From SFHK01 sp045538305 (GTDB lineage: Bacteria; Bacillota; Clostridia; Christensenellales; Aristaeellaceae): a stretch of 62,111 nucleotides of DNA. Below the pieces are notes generated by a model. It saw nothing but the letters and a program-made list of their open reading frames with translations. It was not told where the DNA came from and searched no databases. A program made the position numbers and the translations under genes. Shown piece by piece: positions 59,567 to 62,111 of the stretch. Within the stretch, counting starts at the first letter, position 1, and the number at the start of each line of letters is the position of its first letter. Where the stretch lies: the NCBI GenBank assembly GCA_045538305.1, contig JAZSRC010000087.1:1-62111 (forward strand), written 5' to 3'.

Positions 59567-60624
59567 ATATCATGATCCTCCTCATCGTTTTTTTTATTCT
59601 CAATTCGCTTCCGAATAAAGGGCATGAACACACCCTGCGATCCAAACAGCGCGCTCCCTGCGCCGTAAAGGACTGGCAGGGATCCGCCAAACAAAAGGAA
59701 TGCCATGCAAATAAGCGAGCGATTTCCCTTTTTTACGCCGATTCTTGAAAGCCTTGAAAGAATCGATGCAGTTGCCTGTACGGTGAATGCAGCTGTAAAA
59801 CCAAACGAAATCAGCATATAAATCATATCCGTTTCCGATCTGCCCAGCCTCCGAATCACAGCAGTTATCAGCAACGCGCCGAATATGGTAATGGACAGCA
59901 TCGGCGGAAGGCGCCATCCGCGCACACTTACGAACTGCACATTCTCTTCGCCTCTACGTTTACGGATATAGTTTCCAATTAATACGCCGCAGGTGCTGTT
60001 GATCAGTATACAGATTACCATAACCATCGGTATAGACATTTTCAGCATCTGTTCAAAGGTATTCACGACATTGGCCAGCATCTCCTCGCTGGAATTGTAT
60101 GGATATACAAATCCAAGCGCCTCATAGTATTCTTTAATGTGGCTTGCAACAAAATCCGTTTGCTCAGTCGTTAACGCAGACACCGAATTACGGATAATAT
60201 CCGCCGCCGCGCCACCCATATTTGGCCCGTACATGGCGTACAGTATCATCATAGTAATCAGAATCGACATTGCCTGAACGATCATGGCAAAGCGAATCTG
60301 TTTAAAAAACGGTATACCGCGGTAGGAAAGATATATCATGGCAGCGCCCGGAATACCATACACAATCTGCAATCCTACGCACCAGAAACCGCCCAGCGTA
60401 AAATATGTGCCCGCTATCAGCGAAATGGCAAACACAGCCGGAGGTACAAACCCTGATGCTCCGTATAGCGCCATCATGATAACCGGAATAAACAGCATCA
60501 TCATCATGAAGGGAGCTGGCGGTAAATGGATCAATACTCCAATTCCCGATATTTCCAACCCCAATATGGCTGCAGCAATCGATGCTGTCGCTACTTTTAT
60601 TAAAGCAATTTTGTTCTTTTCCAC
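59563..60624 (-). CDS. yybS: DUF2232 membrane protein YybS
   Basis: 353 residues from the GTG at 60624, with GGAGG five bases upstream. Eight or so hydrophobic helices, an extracytoplasmic loop near 160-205 and a charged C-terminal tail (RKRIENKKNDEEDHD). The pattern matches the DUF2232/YybS family, whose role is unknown; in Bacillus it precedes gdpP and rplI. The end overlaps the rplI start. Its promoter is at 60658-60686. Confidence 0.88.
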   Translation of the reverse strand: MEKNKIALIKVATASIAAAILGLEISGIGVLIHLPPAPFMMMMLFIPVIMMALYGASGFVPPAVFAISLIAGTYFTLGGFWCVGLQIVYGIPGAAMIYLSYRGIPFFKQIRFAMIVQAMSILITMMILYAMYGPNMGGAAADIIRNSVSALTTEQTDFVASHIKEYYEALGFVYPYNSSEEMLANVVNTFEQMLKMSIPMVMVICILINSTCGVLIGNYIRKRRGEENVQFVSVRGWRLPPMLSITIFGALLITAVIRRLGRSETDMIYMLISFGFTAAFTVQATASILSRLSRIGVKKGNRSLICMAFLLFGGSLPVLYGAGSALFGSQGVFMPFIRKRIENKKNDEEDHDI

Positions 60625-60657
60625 ACAATCCTCCGAACAGAAACTTCCCTTCAATAT

Positions 60658-60686
60658 ATTATATCACATCTTATCCATATGTACAA
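60658..60686 (-). promoter_or_regulatory. Promoter of the yybS-rplI-dnaB operon
   Basis: TATAAT (60658-60663) preceded by TG, with TTGTAC (60681-60686) at 17 bases. It abuts the U-tract of the mscL terminator. Confidence 0.68.
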
Positions 60687-60727
60687 TAAAAAAACAACCG
60701 ATCTTCTTATTTTAGAAGACCAGCTGT
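60687..60727 (-). terminator. Intrinsic terminator after mscL
   Basis: A 14-bp stem with three G-U pairs (60694-60707 with 60714-60727), six-base loop, then seven U on the minus strand. Confidence 0.88.
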
Positions 60728-60741
60728 CAATTGAACGGAAA

Positions 60742-61164
60742 TTATTTGTCCAGCATACTGGTGCAATGCGGGCAGCGGGTCGCATCCTTATGAATTTCCG
60801 TATAGCAGAACGGGCAATAGCGCTTGGGTTCGGGTTCGGGCTTTTCTTCTTCATCGTCCCTTTTCGCAAGGGAATTCAGCTTGGTAATCACCTTCACAAA
60901 CACGAAAATGCAGATGGCAATTGCGGCAAAGTTGAAAATTGCCTGCAAAAATGCGCCGTACGGAATTTCGGTTTCTCCGATGATCCATTTCATCTGAGAA
61001 AAATCAACCTTGCCGGTAATCAGCGACAAAAATGGCATCAGTACGCTGTTTACCAGTGCAGTAACAATACCGGTAAAGGCGCTGCCGATCATCATACCGA
61101 CTGCAAGATCTATTACATTCCCTTTAAATGCAAATGCCTTGAATTCTTTCCAGATTTTCTTCAT
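60742..61164 (-). CDS. mscL: Large-conductance mechanosensitive channel with C-terminal zinc ribbon
   Basis: 140 residues from the ATG at 61164, with GGGAGG upstream. The N-terminal KGNVIDLAVGMMIGSAFTGIV is the conserved MscL gate and TM1 region; TM2 lies at about 70-92. The channel releases solutes under osmotic downshock. The C-terminus (about 100-140) is charged and ends in a zinc-ribbon pattern with Cys117/120 and Cys131/134. Standard MscL ends in a simple helical bundle, so this tail is an addition. It has its own promoter and terminator. Confidence 0.93.
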   Translation of the reverse strand: MKKIWKEFKAFAFKGNVIDLAVGMMIGSAFTGIVTALVNSVLMPFLSLITGKVDFSQMKWIIGETEIPYGAFLQAIFNFAAIAICIFVFVKVITKLNSLAKRDDEEEKPEPEPKRYCPFCYTEIHKDATRCPHCTSMLDK

Positions 61165-61195
61165 GAATTCCGCCTCCCTGTATATAGATGACATT

Positions 61196-61224
61196 ATTAT
61201 ATCATAATCCGTCAGGATTTTACA
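61196..61224 (-). promoter_or_regulatory. Extended -10 promoter of mscL
   Basis: TATAAT (61196-61201) preceded by TG, with a weak -35-like TGTAAA (61219-61224) at 17 bases. Confidence 0.65.
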
Positions 61225-61326
61225 TCCTCTACATTGTCATTTTTCATTTTTAACACTTCTACCAGCCCATGTAGCTGCGAAGGGGCGCCTTCAAATGGAA
61301 TTATTGGATAAGTTTATGTTTTGTGC

Positions 61327-61355
61327 TTGCATTCGACAGCAAAATCGTATATTAT
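61327..61355 (+). promoter_or_regulatory. Promoter of the BMP-family binding protein gene
   Basis: TTGCAT (61327-61332), 17-base spacer, TATTAT (61350-61355). Overlapping AT-rich -10 variants make the exact box uncertain. The short leader (about 30 bases) shows no riboswitch-like structure. Confidence 0.65.
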
Positions 61356-61393
61356 ATAAAAGGTTCTATTTATTCTTATAAGGAGGCGCCCCA

Positions 61394-62111
61394 ATGAAAA
61401 AGTTCCTTAGCTTCGTCCTCGCACTTGTTCTTGCGCTTGCTATCGTATCCGTACCCGCATCCGCAGAGAACTTCAAAGTTGCCATGGTAACCGACACCGG
61501 CGGCATCAATGACAACTCCTTCAACGCTCTCGCATGGATGGGTCTCCAGCGTGCAGAAGCCGAACTCGGCGTAGAAGTTTCCTATCTCGAGTCCGTAACC
61601 GAAGCTGACTACAGCTCCAACCTCGAAACCCTTTATGATGAAGGCAACGACCTCATCATCTGCATCGGCTGGATGATGGCTGACGCCCTCTCCGAAGCTT
61701 GCGCTCTGCATCCCGAGCAGAAGTACGCCATCATCGACAACGGCTCCGTTGCCGAGAACTGCACCGGCGTTAACTTCGCCACCGAGCAGTGCTCCTACCT
61801 GGTAGGTATGGTTGCCGGCCTGACCACCAAGACCGACAATGTTGGTTTTGTAATCGGCATGGTATCTCCCCTGATGAACACCTTCGGCTACGGCTACTAT
61901 GCCGGCGTTAAGGCTGTAAATCCGGATTGCACCATCCAGTCCTACAATGCCAACAGCTACGGCGATGCCGCAGGCGGCAAGGCTGCCACCATCGCTATGT
62001 ACGCAAACGGCGCTGACGTTGTATACCATGCAGCGGGCGGCACCGGCACCGGCGTTATCGAAGCTGCCAGCGAGCAGGGCAAGTACGCCATCGGCGTAGA
62101 CCAGGATCAGT
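61394..62111 (+). CDS. BMP/TmpC/Med family substrate-binding protein (3' end outside window)
   Basis: At least 239 residues. The mature N-terminus contains KVAMVTDTGGINDNSFN, the BMP-family hallmark, with ENCTGVNFATEQCSYLVGMVAG and VGFVIGMVSPLMNTFGYGY further on. Family members bind purine nucleosides for an ABC importer, whose genes probably lie downstream. The signal peptide ends ALAIVSVPASAEN with no lipobox cysteine, unlike most Gram-positive members, which are lipoproteins. Codons are strongly biased to C-ending forms, unlike neighbouring genes, which suggests high expression. AGGAGG lies upstream of the ATG. Confidence 0.92.
   Translation, partial: MKKFLSFVLALVLALAIVSVPASAENFKVAMVTDTGGINDNSFNALAWMGLQRAEAELGVEVSYLESVTEADYSSNLETLYDEGNDLIICIGWMMADALSEACALHPEQKYAIIDNGSVAENCTGVNFATEQCSYLVGMVAGLTTKTDNVGFVIGMVSPLMNTFGYGYYAGVKAVNPDCTIQSYNANSYGDAAGGKAATIAMYANGADVVYHAAGGTGTGVIEAASEQGKYAIGVDQDQ

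Noticed and set aside
61282..61392. GGGGCGCCT (61282-61290) is the exact complement of AGGCGCCCC (61384-61392), which includes part of the BMP gene ribosome binding site, suggesting a third sequestered site.
   Set aside because: The best promoter (61327-61355) lies between the two, so the upstream copy is not in the mRNA. It would matter only if a longer transcript exists, and I see no good promoter for one.
61356..61393. A nucleoside-sensing riboswitch before the BMP-family gene.
   Set aside because: The leader is only about 30 bases and has no purine-riboswitch core or stable fold.

Overview
The window is chromosomal DNA of a low-to-mid-GC Gram-positive bacterium of the phylum Bacillota, most likely class Clostridia. 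Evidence: strong GGAGG ribosome binding sites, frequent TTG starts, consensus SigA-type promoters, CIRCE/HrcA heat-shock control, a YwlE-type arginine phosphatase, and Bacillus/Clostridium-type gene order in four housekeeping blocks. I cannot place it more exactly by reading alone. I see no tRNA, rRNA, CRISPR array, insertion sequence, prophage or plasmid function, and no gene-free stretch over 300 bp.

Layout. (1) 1-7601, minus strand: a truncated radical SAM protein (DUF512), two L,D-transpeptidases with different anchors (a Pro-Thr stalked membrane protein and a lipoprotein), an MBL-fold hydrolase paired with a TIGR00300-family protein, and an esterase/HAD phosphatase pair. (2) 7789-13809: a secreted protein with five Big2 domains, a GT2-GtrA fusion, a MATE transporter, a guanylate-kinase-like protein with an extra C-terminal domain, and cdsA. 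The last two are divergent, each behind a perfect consensus promoter. (3) 13939-28241, plus strand: rplS, rbgA, rnhB, yraN, a 1319-residue double GT-C glycosyltransferase, comM, dprA, topA, trmFO, hslV, hslU. This is the Bacillus rplS-to-clpY order, without xerC and codY and with the glycosyltransferase inserted. (4) 28306-33805: a sugar nucleotidyltransferase fused to a degenerate phosphohexomutase, an orphan secreted protein and ribulokinase. (5) 33907-42459, minus strand: rpsU, an RNA/DNA methyltransferase, rho, rpmE, yqhQ, prmC, prfA, ywlC, ywlE (transcription order). (6) 42118-53306, minus strand: lepA, hemW, then the CIRCE-controlled hrcA, grpE, dnaK, dnaJ, prmA, rsmE, mtaB and a HIT gene. 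(7) 53382-62111: orphan secreted proteins around deoC, an Eis-like acetyltransferase, a small four-CxxC protein, yybS-rplI-dnaB (gdpP absent), mscL with a zinc ribbon, and a truncated BMP-family binding protein.

How the genes work together. Most of the window is translation (ribosomal proteins, release factor and its methyltransferase, tRNA modification, ribosome assembly GTPases), protein quality control (HslUV, DnaK system) and DNA maintenance (TopA, DprA, ComM, DnaB, RNase HII). A second theme is the cell surface: L,D-transpeptidases, a Big2 protein, and three separated genes (GT2-GtrA, double GT-C enzyme, sugar nucleotidyltransferase) that could together make and use polyprenyl-linked sugar for extracytoplasmic glycosylation.

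The most interesting signals: two independent sites (28254-28305 and 57524-57568) where the 3' arm of a terminator-like hairpin contains the ribosome binding site of the next gene and its U-tract is the spacer before the ATG; the double GT-C fusion; the inactive-looking mutase fusion; a CIRCE element with a third half-site in the hrcA promoter; and overlapping divergent promoters at deoC. All functional statements are inferred from reading the sequence; no database search was run.
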